A stretch of DNA of 44,530 nt. Origin: Saprospiraceae bacterium (GTDB lineage: Bacteria > Bacteroidota > Bacteroidia > Chitinophagales > Saprospiraceae). The stretch spans positions 1-44,530 of the forward strand of contig JAGPCT010000025.1 of NCBI GenBank assembly GCA_018057925.1. The letters run 5' to 3'. A model generated the notes under the pieces. That model had not been told where the DNA came from. It did no database searches and was given only the letters and a program-made list of their open reading frames with translations. How positions within the stretch are numbered: position 1 is the stretch's first letter; each line of letters starts with the position of its first letter. Of the stretch, positions 32,488 to 42,372 are shown piece by piece. Both the position numbers and the translations under genes were made by a program.

Positions 32488-34158
32488 GGTCAGCGTTAAT
32501 ACGCTTGGTGTTTTACAACCATCCGGGAAACTATAGTAATTGTCATCGAAATAATAACTTGTCCTTGCCGGTCCATTTACTGAAGCACATGAAGGCAATG
32601 CATAAAAATCTGCTCGGTATGTAAATGGATCTGATCTCTCATCCCCTATAGGCCAAGTGCCCGGATTAATCCAGGTATATTTATTTCCGGAAGAATATGT
32701 AGGCGCTCCCAACATTACCAAGGTGGAACCACTGACATTGTCCGCTGCTTGTAGTGTATGTGGATGGGCAGGGTCTAAGGTGCCGGTTGGTCCAAGATCA
32801 AGGACTATACTATCCAATCGGCCTTCCGGACGATATTCCATCGTGTATTGATCGTATGTCACTCCGGTATTGATGGAGTGATTGACATTAAAGTTAGAAC
32901 AGCCCGTCACAGAGAAGCTGCCAGAACTTCCTCTATTTACCATCTTATAGGTATGTGGATAAACTTCAGCACTATATTCTTCACAATGCATTTTAGTTGC
33001 CCCCACAAGGTTATAGTGGTAAATTAAGATGCCCGGAATTTGAGTAGGGATCTTGTCTAAAGCCGAGTTGTCCAAGACCGTCATTTTTGCAAAAACATTC
33101 ATGGAGTCTCCCGGAGACAATGTGTTAGCCCCAAGACAACCGGTTAGGTTATACTCTAAAATATGCTTTCCACCGCTGTTTGTTTCAGTAGGAGCAGGAA
33201 GAATACAAGTAGTATAAGTACCTGTGCTTTGGTCATAGAATTGAACAGATCCCGAAGCAGGGCTTAGAAGATTTGCTCCACTCAACATATTATATTCCAA
33301 ATGTAAGAAGCCATTATTCCATGTTTGAGATGTCCCTCCTGAGGTTCCACCTTGTTGGATACCATACATAGAGAACATCAACGTATCACAAGGCAACGCT
33401 CTTTTCTTTTCTAAGACAGAAACAGAAGCCGGATTGACTCTCGCCGTAGCCGTATTATCGGTATATCCCATGGTCAACCTTTGTACAAGTGTCTTCTGTG
33501 TTGTTAAGCCACCTGTAGCACATGGACCGGGACAATGGACATTTGGAGACCACGTCTTACAGTTCCACCTCTCCATACAGGCACATGCCTGATCACAGAC
33601 GTACTTGATGGTCATAACAAAGTTGGGTGGGCCGACATATTGTGCACAATTGAGCGTAAAATCAATGTCATAACAAGTGAATAATCCGGATCCTCCACTT
33701 GCATTACCATGAATTTCCACCAAACCACCTGAAAAAGTAGCCAACGCTGCAATTCCATTAAATTTGGCAGTATTTAATACAGGAGTAAATCCATTAGGTA
33801 CTTGAATTTGCAATACCAAATCATTGGTTGGACAATCAAAAAACGAGCCATTCGGTAATGATTCCGTATAGGTTTGACAAACACTTAGCGTAAATTGTTC
33901 TCCATTATGAATATCTGCCGGTCCTTCTATTCCCAAATCCGACAATTTATACAAACTCTCATTGGGCGTCGTTGTCTGGACACTTCTGCTGACCGAAACC
34001 ATACACTGATTCTTATATTCTGTGCTTACTTTCATATCACCACCTGAGTGATTCACTCCGCATGTAGTTTGACAGTCCCATCGCATCCTTATTCTAACAG
34101 TAAATGATGCGCCCACCCGCAAGTCATCAAATTTTCCATCTCCATTGCCATCAATCAA
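32485..34158 (-). CDS. Giant surface protein, middle segment between two in-frame TGA codons
   Basis: This 557-codon segment begins right after the first in-frame TGA (34162-34164, then GGA). It ends at the second TGA (32485-32487). The sequence is Cys-, Thr-, Ser- and Gly-rich with beta-sandwich character (LSVCQTYTESLPNG, FTLNCAQYVGPPNFVMTIKY) and no signal peptide or sorting tail. An early DGNGDGKFDD stretch resembles a calcium-binding loop. The reading frame matches the segments before and after, so it belongs to the same protein. A separate start at the TTG 34156-34158 is formally possible but would give a protein that cannot be exported. Confidence 0.8.
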   Translation of the reverse strand: MIDGNGDGKFDDLRVGASFTVRIRMRWDCQTTCGVNHSGGDMKVSTEYKNQCMVSVSRSVQTTTPNESLYKLSDLGIEGPADIHNGEQFTLSVCQTYTESLPNGSFFDCPTNDLVLQIQVPNGFTPVLNTAKFNGIAALATFSGGLVEIHGNASGGSGLFTCYDIDFTLNCAQYVGPPNFVMTIKYVCDQACACMERWNCKTWSPNVHCPGPCATGGLTTQKTLVQRLTMGYTDNTATARVNPASVSVLEKKRALPCDTLMFSMYGIQQGGTSGGTSQTWNNGFLHLEYNMLSGANLLSPASGSVQFYDQSTGTYTTCILPAPTETNSGGKHILEYNLTGCLGANTLSPGDSMNVFAKMTVLDNSALDKIPTQIPGILIYHYNLVGATKMHCEEYSAEVYPHTYKMVNRGSSGSFSVTGCSNFNVNHSINTGVTYDQYTMEYRPEGRLDSIVLDLGPTGTLDPAHPHTLQAADNVSGSTLVMLGAPTYSSGNKYTWINPGTWPIGDERSDPFTYRADFYALPSCASVNGPARTSYYFDDNYYSFPDGCKTPSVLTLT

Positions 34159-34161
34159 TCC

Positions 34162-34164
34162 TCA
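34162..34164 (-). other. In-frame TGA codon interrupting the giant surface-protein gene (first)
   Basis: Minus-strand context is ACA TCT GCT CAG TGA GGA TTG ATT GAT GGC. The residues around it read LTSAQ-stop-GLIDGNGDG. A TGG tryptophan codon would restore a smooth sequence with a single base change. Confidence 0.9.
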
Positions 34165-35400
34165 CTGAGCAGATGTCAATAATGACAAATCCCCTCTCAC
34201 TCCTATGCTTCCCGGGCAATTGGTACATGATGTAATATTTACTCCACCAACAGTTACATCTAAAATGGTCGCTATTGGAGCATTATGAATAAGAGAAGAA
34301 CTACCGGAATAATTCATTCCCGCCAAAAAATCGATATCATAAGCTGTTCCGGCACCGGGTGCACTTTCACTACCCGTGTTTTTCATCTCATATTCATAGA
34401 TGACTTCTTTGCACATATTGGTTTTCTGAATCGCTGTTGTCTTGTTGAGTCTTATTCTTGGCACACCATTTCCGGTATTTGTCTGCTGCGGAATGGACAA
34501 CGTCTGACATTGATCTCCTCCACATCCCCACGAAACATGATAATTAGAAGGAAGTGTACAGCCTATTATTTGATAAGTCCGCTTGAGTGTTACCACCTCA
34601 CCATTTTCCATCAAATTGTCTCCATCACCAAATTGAGCTATCAACGCCGATGTTATTGTATATGTTATCGTTCTGGTATTACCTAAAACTGTTGTTGAAA
34701 GCGGTGTAATCAACGTTCCTCCCGGGGTTTCGAGCTTAGTCGTATTCAATCCGGTTATATCTTCTGTGATCTTAAACGTAAATTGACTCAATGGTCCAAA
34801 TCCACCATTGGTTATCATTATATTCCGCATCACGGTACTTCCCACTGCGCCTCCGATAGGACCTTGCCCTGAAAGGGCTAATGACGCATATCTTAAGTTG
34901 TATGAGTTGGTGTTAGGGTTATATTCAGTTACAGTACCTGCAGAACTATTTACCCGGATACTGTCTTTCATAACTCCTCCATTAATGACAAACTGTCTTG
35001 CCACACACTCAGGATCTTCACGCTTTATAATAAACGTTATAAACTGACCGGGACTGACGGTTCCGATGCTAAACACCGGTTGGTTCTGATTCGAAATGTT
35101 CAATTCAGTAATCGTAGGTATCGTTCCACCGGTCTTCACCACCGAACCGGAAATATACACGATTCCGGGCGGTAAATTAACGACGACGTTACCATTATTA
35201 CCGGCTTGAGTTACATCAATCCGGACAAACAGTGAGTCTGCGCCCTGACATGTTGATAATGATTTGGCTTGTTTAGGGTACGTTATCTGGAACTGTCCAA
35301 ATAAATCTCCTGTTCCCCAACTTACAATCATAAATGCTGCAAACAAAGCCATTATCATCGTCTTCTTGCAGTTACATAGAAATAGTAGTTCTCTTCTCAT
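34162..35400 (-). CDS. Giant surface protein, N-terminal segment with signal peptide
   Basis: This 412-codon segment carries the export signal: a basic start MRRELLF and hydrophobic core MIMALFAAFMIVSWGTG, with cleavage near DLFGQ. The ATG at 35398-35400 is preferred over a TTG nine codons upstream. The mature part has beta-sandwich-like repeats (GNVVVNLPPGIVYISGSVVK, ... NGEVVTLKRTYQIIGC) like those at the start of other Bacteroidota adhesins. It ends at an in-frame TGA; the frame continues without shift into the next segment. Together the three parts make one conceptual protein of 3228 codons with a signal peptide at one end and a T9SS tail at the other. Confidence 0.85.
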   Translation of the reverse strand: MRRELLFLCNCKKTMIMALFAAFMIVSWGTGDLFGQFQITYPKQAKSLSTCQGADSLFVRIDVTQAGNNGNVVVNLPPGIVYISGSVVKTGGTIPTITELNISNQNQPVFSIGTVSPGQFITFIIKREDPECVARQFVINGGVMKDSIRVNSSAGTVTEYNPNTNSYNLRYASLALSGQGPIGGAVGSTVMRNIMITNGGFGPLSQFTFKITEDITGLNTTKLETPGGTLITPLSTTVLGNTRTITYTITSALIAQFGDGDNLMENGEVVTLKRTYQIIGCTLPSNYHVSWGCGGDQCQTLSIPQQTNTGNGVPRIRLNKTTAIQKTNMCKEVIYEYEMKNTGSESAPGAGTAYDIDFLAGMNYSGSSSLIHNAPIATILDVTVGGVNITSCTNCPGSIGVRGDLSLLTSAQ

Positions 35401-35449
35401 CAGAAAGAATTTATAATTTAGAAACAAATAAAAGCGTGACGGAAAGGGT

Positions 35450-35480
35450 GGCTGAATAGCCTATTAATCGAGATTCAGCC
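35450..35480 (-). promoter_or_regulatory. Hairpin in the leader of the giant gene
   Basis: GGCTGAAT (35450-35457) pairs exactly with ATTCAGCC (35473-35480), in the presumed 5' leader 50-80 nt before the start codon. No known riboswitch pattern is recognised. Confidence 0.35.
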
Positions 35481-35594
35481 CTTATAATTAGCCGAATCCG
35501 TTGCAAAAAATGAGATTCCTTTTGCATAGCTGTAGTTTTCTGACCTAATAAAATTGATGTCCATCCTATTGTTTAGAAACAAACATTCAATTCG

Positions 35595-35602
35595 CAAACA
35601 TA
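35595..35602 (-). promoter_or_regulatory. Probable -7 box of the giant surface-protein gene
   Basis: Minus-strand TATGTTTG matches TAnnTTTG. It lies 194 bp upstream of the start codon next to a very AT-rich stretch (35605-35720), which would give a leader of roughly 190 nt. The remaining gap, 35603-36040, holds only this AT-rich DNA and element copy I. Confidence 0.4.
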
Positions 35603-35833
35603 TAAGCTTTTTTATATATATAAATAATATTATTGTTTTTTTAAAATAAAATCAATATACAATTTGCCAAATCGGAAAAATATAACAAAAATAATTTAAA
35701 GTATTTATCATATCTAATTGTGTATTAGTCGCTAACAATTAATGTTTTCATTTCAAAGCATTGAATATACATCGCCAAGTTTTTTTATTTTTTTAACCCG
35801 GATTGTTTTTTTAAGGCAAAGTGTTGTCTTTAA

Positions 35834-35932
35834 CCCCAATTATAGATAAGACAAATGAGGAATCGATGTACGACTCATAATCAGCATTAGACGGTTTTTC
35901 TAAACCTTAATACTGAATTCGAGATTGGGATA
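35834..35932 (-). mobile_element. MITE-like palindromic element, copy I (internally deleted)
   Basis: This copy begins CCCCAATTATAG and ends ACTGAATTCGAG. It keeps GACAAATG, AATCGATGTACGACTCATAATCAGCA and ACGGTTTTTCTAAACC but lacks the middle CAATGG/CCATTG hairpin. It lies between the giant gene's promoter region and the 3' end of tpl. Confidence 0.6.
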
Positions 35933-36040
35933 TTCTCATATTATGAATACAGTCCATTTACAGGCTCTTTCCACCACTATTCAATTAAACCAATCACAAA
36001 TTCACTAAAATAATTACCGGGTCACCCTCTCAGGTCGTCC

Positions 36041-37426
<1,386 letters not shown>

Positions 37427-37546
37427 TTAATTTTTGCCGCAAAAAACGACAATTTTATCTTTTAAAAAACATGACTATAATCATACTTTTTGTCATTTAT
37501 AAATAAGACCTTTGCGTATTTTTTTAAAAGCAATACATTTAATATC

Positions 37547-38923
37547 ATGAATTTTAAGACCATAATAGAACCATTTAGAATTAAATCTGTCGAACCCATC
37601 CGAATGTCCACCCCCGCTGAGAGAAAGCAGCACATGCAAGATGCCCACTTTAACCCCTTTTTGCTTCATTCTCGTCAGGTAATCATTGACCTGTTGACCG
37701 ATAGCGGCACCTCTGCCATGAGTAGTGAGCAGTGGGCCGGAATCCTTCGGGGCGACGAATCTTATGCCGGCGCAGAAAGTTGGGAGCGTTTAGAATCCGA
37801 AATTAAAGACCTCACTCACTGCCCATATATCCTTCCAACGCACCAGGGTAGAGCAGCAGAGAGGATACTATATGGCTATCTGGGCGGCCAAGGCAAGATC
37901 TTTATAAGCAATACTCACTTTGACACCACTCGTGCCAACATAGAATTTTCCGGTGCAGAAGCCATCGATATTCCTTGTATTGAATCCTATGACCACAACT
38001 CTGACTTTCCGTTCAAAGGCAATATTGACACTGCCAAATTGGATCAACTCATATCCACACGTGGAGCAGCCAATATTGGTGCCGTTATATTGACGGTTAC
38101 CAATAATACCGGCGGAGGACAGCCGGTTAGCATGTCTAATGCCCGTGAGGCAGCAGAAATATGTCGTAAATACGGCGTTCTATACATCATCGACTGTTGT
38201 CGTATTGCTGAAAACGCCTATTTTATCCGCCATCGTGAAGCGGAATTTGCATCCGTGTCTTATCGCGAGATAGCACAACAGATGTTTGACCTTGCAGACG
38301 GCTGTATCATGAGCGCCAAAAAAGATGCCCTCGTAAACATCGGTGGCTTCCTTGCTCTCAAAGATGAAGCCATAGCAGCCGCTTGCACCAACTTGTTGAT
38401 TATTACCGAAGGCTTCACTACTTACGGCGGTCTTGCCGGAAGAGACATGGAAGCCATAGCTATTGGATTGAGAGAGGTCTTTGAAGACGACTATCTAAAT
38501 TACCGTATCAAGAGTACGGCATACTTAGGCGAACACATGAGACAAAAGGGTGTGCCTGTGTTGTATCCGATTGGCGGACATGCTGTCTATGTAGATGCAG
38601 GTTTGCTTTATCCACACATCCCTGCACATCAATATCCGGGTCAGGCTTTGGTATGTGAGCTGTATAAAATTGGCGGAATAAGGGCTGTAGAAATCGGATC
38701 TGTCATGTTTGGCAAATACGATGACGCCGGACAATTGGTGTCGGCACCCATGGAATTGGTTAGACTGGCTATACCACGAAGGGTTTATACCCAAAGCCAT
38801 ATTGACTATGTCATTGAGGTTTTTGATGAGATAATAAAGAATAGAGATCAAGTCAAAGGTCTTCGTATTACCAAAGAACCGAAATTCTTACGCCACTTTA
38901 CCGCACACTTCGAAGAATTATAA
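37547..38923 (+). CDS. tnaA: Tryptophanase
   Basis: This 458-residue PLP enzyme converts L-tryptophan to indole, pyruvate and ammonia. It has [13 protein letters not shown] with the PLP lysine, [18 protein letters not shown], and the tryptophanase-type block GGIRAVEIGSVMFGK, where Ile383 replaces the Arg of Tpl. The C-terminus LRHFTAHFEEL carries the histidine (H450) equivalent to His463 of E. coli TnaA. The frame is open to a TTG at 37490, but homology starts at the ATG 37547 (NFKTIIEPFRIKSVEPIRM), which is used here. No TnaC-like leader peptide or tryptophan permease is seen. A hairpin follows the stop. Confidence 0.92.
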   Translation: MNFKTIIEPFRIKSVEPIRMSTPAERKQHMQDAHFNPFLLHSRQVIIDLLTDSGTSAMSSEQWAGILRGDESYAGAESWERLESEIKDLTHCPYILPTHQGRAAERILYGYLGGQGKIFISNTHFDTTRANIEFSGAEAIDIPCIESYDHNSDFPFKGNIDTAKLDQLISTRGAANIGAVILTVTNNTGGGQPVSMSNAREAAEICRKYGVLYIIDCCRIAENAYFIRHREAEFASVSYREIAQQMFDLADGCIMSAKKDALVNIGGFLALKDEAIAAACTNLLIITEGFTTYGGLAGRDMEAIAIGLREVFEDDYLNYRIKSTAYLGEHMRQKGVPVLYPIGGHAVYVDAGLLYPHIPAHQYPGQALVCELYKIGGIRAVEIGSVMFGKYDDAGQLVSAPMELVRLAIPRRVYTQSHIDYVIEVFDEIIKNRDQVKGLRITKEPKFLRHFTAHFEEL

Positions 38924-38934
38924 TTTAAACGTAA

Positions 38935-38985
38935 AGCAGAATGGAATAAATGATGTCTCCGGGAAGGACGCTATTCCATTCTGCT
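38935..38985 (+). terminator. Long hairpin after tnaA, terminator-like
   Basis: AGCAGAATGGAATA at 38935-38948 pairs perfectly (14 bp) with TATTCCATTCTGCT at 38972-38985. There is no T-tract behind it, so it may instead be an mRNA 3'-end stabiliser. It lies 11 bp after the tnaA stop and 24 bp before the thioesterase start. Confidence 0.55.
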
Positions 38986-39009
38986 CAATATCATTAAATT
39001 ACTTACCTC

Positions 39010-39495
39010 ATGACAGATAAAGACATTATATTAAATACCCCCGCCTATTCTGAGACCATCAAAACAGAAGTCGTATGCCCCAATGACACCAACCCAATGG
39101 GCATCCTCTTGGGTGGACGCCTTGTTCAATGGATGGACATTGCAGCGGCCGTATGTGCCCAGACACACGCAAAGAGCATCTCAGTAACAGCGTCTATCGA
39201 CCACGTCCGCTTTTTCCATTCTGCTAAAGTAGGTGACATACTGACCATCAAAGCCAGAATAACCCGGGCTTTCAACACTTCCATGGAAATCATGGTAGAG
39301 GCGACGGTCCGACAAGTTGGAAAGTCAGAGATCAAACCCCTCAGTTTGGCTTATTTTACATTTGTTGCAATAGATAGCAATGCCCAAAAAAGATCGATAA
39401 GCCCGGTTGTCACGACAACAGAAGAGGAAGAGAAGAATTTTATCCTCGCCGGGAAGCGCAAAGAACGTGCCTTTCAAAGCCTTGATGAGTTTTAG
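39010..39495 (+). CDS. Acyl-CoA thioesterase, hotdog fold (YciA/ACOT7-like)
   Basis: This 161-residue protein matches the cytosolic acyl-CoA hydrolase branch of hotdog thioesterases. The catalytic block PNDTNPMGILLGGRLVQWMD (the Asp/Asn-containing start of the hot-dog helix) is followed by SVTASIDHVRFFHSAKVGDI and the strand PLSLAYFTFVAID. It hydrolyses acyl-CoA to free acid and CoA; chain-length preference is not readable. It starts 87 bp after tnaA and is followed 32 bp later by the U32 gene, all on the plus strand, so partial co-transcription is likely. Confidence 0.88.
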   Translation: MTDKDIILNTPAYSETIKTEVVCPNDTNPMGILLGGRLVQWMDIAAAVCAQTHAKSISVTASIDHVRFFHSAKVGDILTIKARITRAFNTSMEIMVEATVRQVGKSEIKPLSLAYFTFVAIDSNAQKRSISPVVTTTEEEEKNFILAGKRKERAFQSLDEF

Positions 39496-39527
39496 TAAAA
39501 GCATATTTGTTTGTAAAGAGTTATTGA

Positions 39528-40775
39528 ATGATGAAAAAAATTGAACTACTCGCTCCCGCAGGATCCTTCGAAAGCCTGATGGCGGCTATACATGCAGGCG
39601 CCGATGCCGTATATTTCGGCGTTGAACAACTGAATATGAGAGCCAAGTCTATCAACTCCTTTAAGGTTGAAGACTTGCCTGAAATAAGCGCCATTTGTAA
39701 GGCACACCACGTCAAGATGTGCCTTACACTCAATACCGTAATGTATGATTATGACATGCAACTCATTCGGTCTATCCTTCAGGAAGTAAAGATACATAGC
39801 ATTGATGCGGTTATAGCTTCCGACTTTGCCGTCATAGAGATGTGCCGAAGCATGCAGATACCTTTACACATTTCTACACAGGCCAATGTCAGTAATGCCG
39901 AAGCCGCCAAGTTTTTCGCTCCTTTTGCCGACGTCATCGTCCTCGCGCGAGAGTTGACCTTGACTCAGGTTAAAAATATTGTTTCTACCATTAAAAAAGA
40001 AGACATACGGGGCATATCGGGCAACCTATTGAAAATAGAAGTCTTTGCACACGGCGCACTGTGTATGGCTGTATCCGGCAAATGCTATCTCAGCCTCCAT
40101 GAGCAGAATGCCTCTGCCAACCGAGGCGCATGTACCCAAAATTGCCGCCGACCATACAAAGTGATAGACCTTGAAACTAATAACGAACTGGTCATTGACA
40201 ACGAATACATCATGTCTCCCAAAGACCTTTGTACTATCGACATCTTAGACAAGCTTGCCGACACAGGTATCGACATCATTAAGATAGAGGGTCGAGGAAA
40301 AAGCGCAGACTATGTATATACTGTCACCGATTGTTACCGTGAAGCACTACAATCTTTGGAGGACGACTCTTACACCGACGATAAAATTCAAGAATGGACG
40401 AAGCGCCTTTCTACGGTCTATAATCGTGGATTCTGGGAAGGCTATTACTTGGGCAGGAAGCTTGGCCAATGGACTGACAATCCGGGATCAATAGCCACTG
40501 AAAGAAAAATTTATGTCGGCAAATGCACGAATTTTTTCTCAAAAATAAATGTCGCTGAGTTTGAAATAGAAACCGGCAAACTAAAATCAGGTGATAAACT
40601 TATTGTCTTGGGTAGAAATTTGGGCGTCCACCATCTGGCCTTCGACGAGGTAAGGGTCAATGGGCTGGAAGCAGCACAAGCAGGACGTGGAGATAAAATA
40701 ACTTTTCCTTTAGATCAAAAAACGGCATCAACGGATAAATTGTATAAACTTGTGCCTAATAATGCTCCCAATTAA
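39528..40775 (+). CDS. trhP: U32 family protein, probable tRNA 5-hydroxyuridine biogenesis protein TrhP
   Basis: The 415-residue protein starts with ELLAPAGSFESLMAAIHAGA and AVYFGVEQLNMRAKS, the classic U32 N-terminus. Cysteines in HGALCMAVSGKCYLS and NRGACTQNCRRPYK fit the predicted Fe-S site. A C-terminal barrel-like domain (about 335-415) follows. In E. coli, U32 proteins TrhP (YegQ) and RlhA make 5-hydroxyuridine in tRNA and 5-hydroxycytidine in rRNA, with prephenate as a linked metabolite; older annotation as peptidase or collagenase is doubtful. Length and domains fit TrhP better than the longer RlhA. Either of the two initial Met codons may start it. Confidence 0.82.
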   Translation: MMKKIELLAPAGSFESLMAAIHAGADAVYFGVEQLNMRAKSINSFKVEDLPEISAICKAHHVKMCLTLNTVMYDYDMQLIRSILQEVKIHSIDAVIASDFAVIEMCRSMQIPLHISTQANVSNAEAAKFFAPFADVIVLARELTLTQVKNIVSTIKKEDIRGISGNLLKIEVFAHGALCMAVSGKCYLSLHEQNASANRGACTQNCRRPYKVIDLETNNELVIDNEYIMSPKDLCTIDILDKLADTGIDIIKIEGRGKSADYVYTVTDCYREALQSLEDDSYTDDKIQEWTKRLSTVYNRGFWEGYYLGRKLGQWTDNPGSIATERKIYVGKCTNFFSKINVAEFEIETGKLKSGDKLIVLGRNLGVHHLAFDEVRVNGLEAAQAGRGDKITFPLDQKTASTDKLYKLVPNNAPN

Positions 40776-40814
40776 GCATACAATTAGGTAATCTGACTGA
40801 AGCTTTTTGTTCAA

Positions 40815-40925
40815 CCTGAATTCAGCAGAAAAGGTTTTGAAAAACCGCATAATGCTGATTATGAGGGTTTATCCCGATTTACGAGTCGTAAATCGATTCC
40901 GCAATTGACTAATTCGGAATTTGGG
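40815..40925 (+). mobile_element. MITE-like palindromic element, copy J (internally deleted)
   Basis: This copy begins CCTGAATTCAGCAG and ends GGAATTTGGG. It is flanked by a perfect 5-bp duplication TTCAA (40810-40814 and 40926-40930). It lacks the central CAATGG/CCATTG hairpin found in full copies. The right-hand TTCAA duplication contains the TGA stop of the M23 peptidase gene (complement of TCA, 40927-40929). Confidence 0.75.
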
Positions 40926-40926
40926 T

Positions 40927-41727
40927 TCAATTGGCCTTTAAGGGAATCAAATCCTCCGGATTCAAAGGTTTATCATCTTTCCACAGCTCAAAGTGAAGAT
41001 GAGGTCCGGAAGAATTTTCGCCTGTATTGCCTATAATGGCGATTTCTTCACCTTTATATACTTCTTGCCCCGTCACAACAAGATTCCTAGAATTATGCTT
41101 GTACCAACTTGAATATCCATTGGGATGCTGAATCATCACCACATAACCATCATCACGCGAATACCCATTTAAGAAAACGATACCTCCGGCAGCTGCTCGC
41201 ACCGGAGCATTGGATTTCGCCGCCAGATCGATTCCATAATGCATCTTATCAAGGCTAAATGAACTCGTTATTTCTCCTTCTACAGGCGTTTCGAAGTGTA
41301 AAAGTGGCAATTTGTCCTGTACGACCTGAACTTCCTCATTCATTTCAAATGGCGAAAACTCTACCTTCTTTTGAGCATTTGAAGCTGTACTTATCTGTCG
41401 GGTTAGAATCTCTTCTATATTGGCAAATTTTTCTTCACTCTCTTTATACAATCGCTGTAAACTATCTATTTCTTTCGATAATCCAATATAATCCTGACCT
41501 AACAACATCGCCGGCCTGGGACCTAAAACTCTTAAAATTCCGGTTTGGGTTGCCAGGACAACAGCTAAGATAAAAACAAGAAGGACAGCGCCTCCTATCA
41601 ACGTCACTATTTTTAATCCGGTGAATCGATATACTCTCCTTTGCAACATCGCCACTTCGTCAAAAACAACAATCTTAAACTTGCCTCTTAAAAAATTAAT
41701 AACACGCTCTTTTATTCCCTGTGACAT
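40927..41727 (-). CDS. M23 family (LytM-type) metallopeptidase, membrane-anchored
   Basis: This 266-residue protein has one membrane helix (about residues 38-60, IVTLIGGAVLLVFILAVVLA), a short coiled-coil region (about 80-112), and a C-terminal LytM domain with all zinc ligands: H and D in MHYGIDLAA, and H245 in HLHFE; H243 and the His of SSWYKH are the catalytic histidines. LytM enzymes cut peptide bridges in peptidoglycan. The N-terminus is cytoplasmic and the peptidase periplasmic. Its TGA stop is inside the target duplication of MITE copy J. A good -7 box lies at 41751-41758. Confidence 0.92.
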   Translation of the reverse strand: MSQGIKERVINFLRGKFKIVVFDEVAMLQRRVYRFTGLKIVTLIGGAVLLVFILAVVLATQTGILRVLGPRPAMLLGQDYIGLSKEIDSLQRLYKESEEKFANIEEILTRQISTASNAQKKVEFSPFEMNEEVQVVQDKLPLLHFETPVEGEITSSFSLDKMHYGIDLAAKSNAPVRAAAGGIVFLNGYSRDDGYVVMIQHPNGYSSWYKHNSRNLVVTGQEVYKGEEIAIIGNTGENSSGPHLHFELWKDDKPLNPEDLIPLKAN

Positions 41728-41750
41728 GGTTGGCTTTTCTTATCAAATCA

Positions 41751-41758
41751 CAAATGTA
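41751..41758 (-). promoter_or_regulatory. -7 box of the M23 peptidase gene
   Basis: Minus-strand TACATTTG is an exact TAnnTTTG match, 23 bp upstream of the ATG. Confidence 0.5.
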
Positions 41759-41793
41759 AATATTATGCTCCTCAATATACCATAATACGACTT

Positions 41794-41906
41794 ATTATAA
41801 TCATTTCACCCCTTCGGGATTTATTTTTTGTTTATCTTTTTTCCATGTATTGAGGAAACTCAACGTTTTCTGTGTCGATTGTTTAGATGTAATGCCGCAA
41901 CAGACA
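41794..41906 (+). repeat. 113-bp direct repeat, copy 1 (partner 43456-43568)
   Basis: The two copies are the same length with no gaps and roughly nine tenths identity, including an unbroken run across CGTTTTCTGTGTCGATTG and TTTAGATGTAATGCCGCAAC. They flank the T9SS-substrate/lipoprotein unit. Confidence 0.85.
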
Positions 41907-41962
41907 AAAATGAAATTTGGGTTAAAATCATATTTTTCCTTTTAAGTTCGAAATAAAAGAAT

Positions 41963-41970
41963 TATATTTG
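41963..41970 (+). promoter_or_regulatory. -7 box of the T9SS-substrate gene
   Basis: TATATTTG matches TAnnTTTG, 48 bp upstream of the ATG at 42019. It argues against a start at the overlapping upstream TTG (41968). Confidence 0.5.
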
Positions 41971-42018
41971 AAGGTCAAACACTTACTACTCGATTTTTTT
42001 AACATTAAATATTCACTC

Positions 42019-42372
42019 ATGAAAACAAATTTTTTTATTCAATTTTTGATTTGTGCCTTTTTTTTGATTCTGCATCAAGAAATTAAATCACAAACCATTT
42101 TAACTCCTCAGAACCCCACCGGCAGCATGTTTGCCACCTTTGAAAAAACAGCAATTGCCAACCGTATGAACGAAGTTTCTGCAAATGGCAAATATATCGC
42201 CAGGCAATGTGTTTCTGTCAATTCGTCGGTATTCAGTAACAACAATTTTAACGTAACAATGCCTGATGGCAGAGTATTGACCTGCGTCGTATCTAAGAGA
42301 ATGAATGATCTTATGGGTGAAAACTGCCTTGGAAAAATCCAATATGTGGGAGATGAATTGTTTTGGGGGTAA
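42019..42372 (+). CDS. T9SS substrate, N-terminal part (frameshifted)
   Basis: This 117-residue piece starts with a signal peptide (MKTNFFIQFLICAFFLILHQ, cleavage near EIKSQ). A short mature region has two cysteine-containing stretches (YIARQCVSVNSSVF, RVLTCVVSKRMNDL), then GKIQYVGDELFWG and a stop. At T4G5 (42361-42369), removing one G makes the frame continue as WGNPPNSLVAVSNQ into the T9SS tail encoded at 42305-42661. The whole gene would then run 42019-42661. Either the locus is frameshifted or the G count is a sequencing error. A frame open from a TTG at 41968 is not preferred. Confidence 0.7.
   Translation: MKTNFFIQFLICAFFLILHQEIKSQTILTPQNPTGSMFATFEKTAIANRMNEVSANGKYIARQCVSVNSSVFSNNNFNVTMPDGRVLTCVVSKRMNDLMGENCLGKIQYVGDELFWG

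Noticed and set aside
25714-35400. Genetic code with TGA read as tryptophan throughout
   Set aside because: Genes at 23475, 40927, 11282, 42661 and 43224 end naturally at TGA, and TGG is used for Trp in conserved positions.
37490-37546. N-terminal extension of tryptophanase or a TnaC-like leader
   Set aside because: The extension starts at TTG, has no family match, and contains no conserved Trp-codon leader followed by a terminator.
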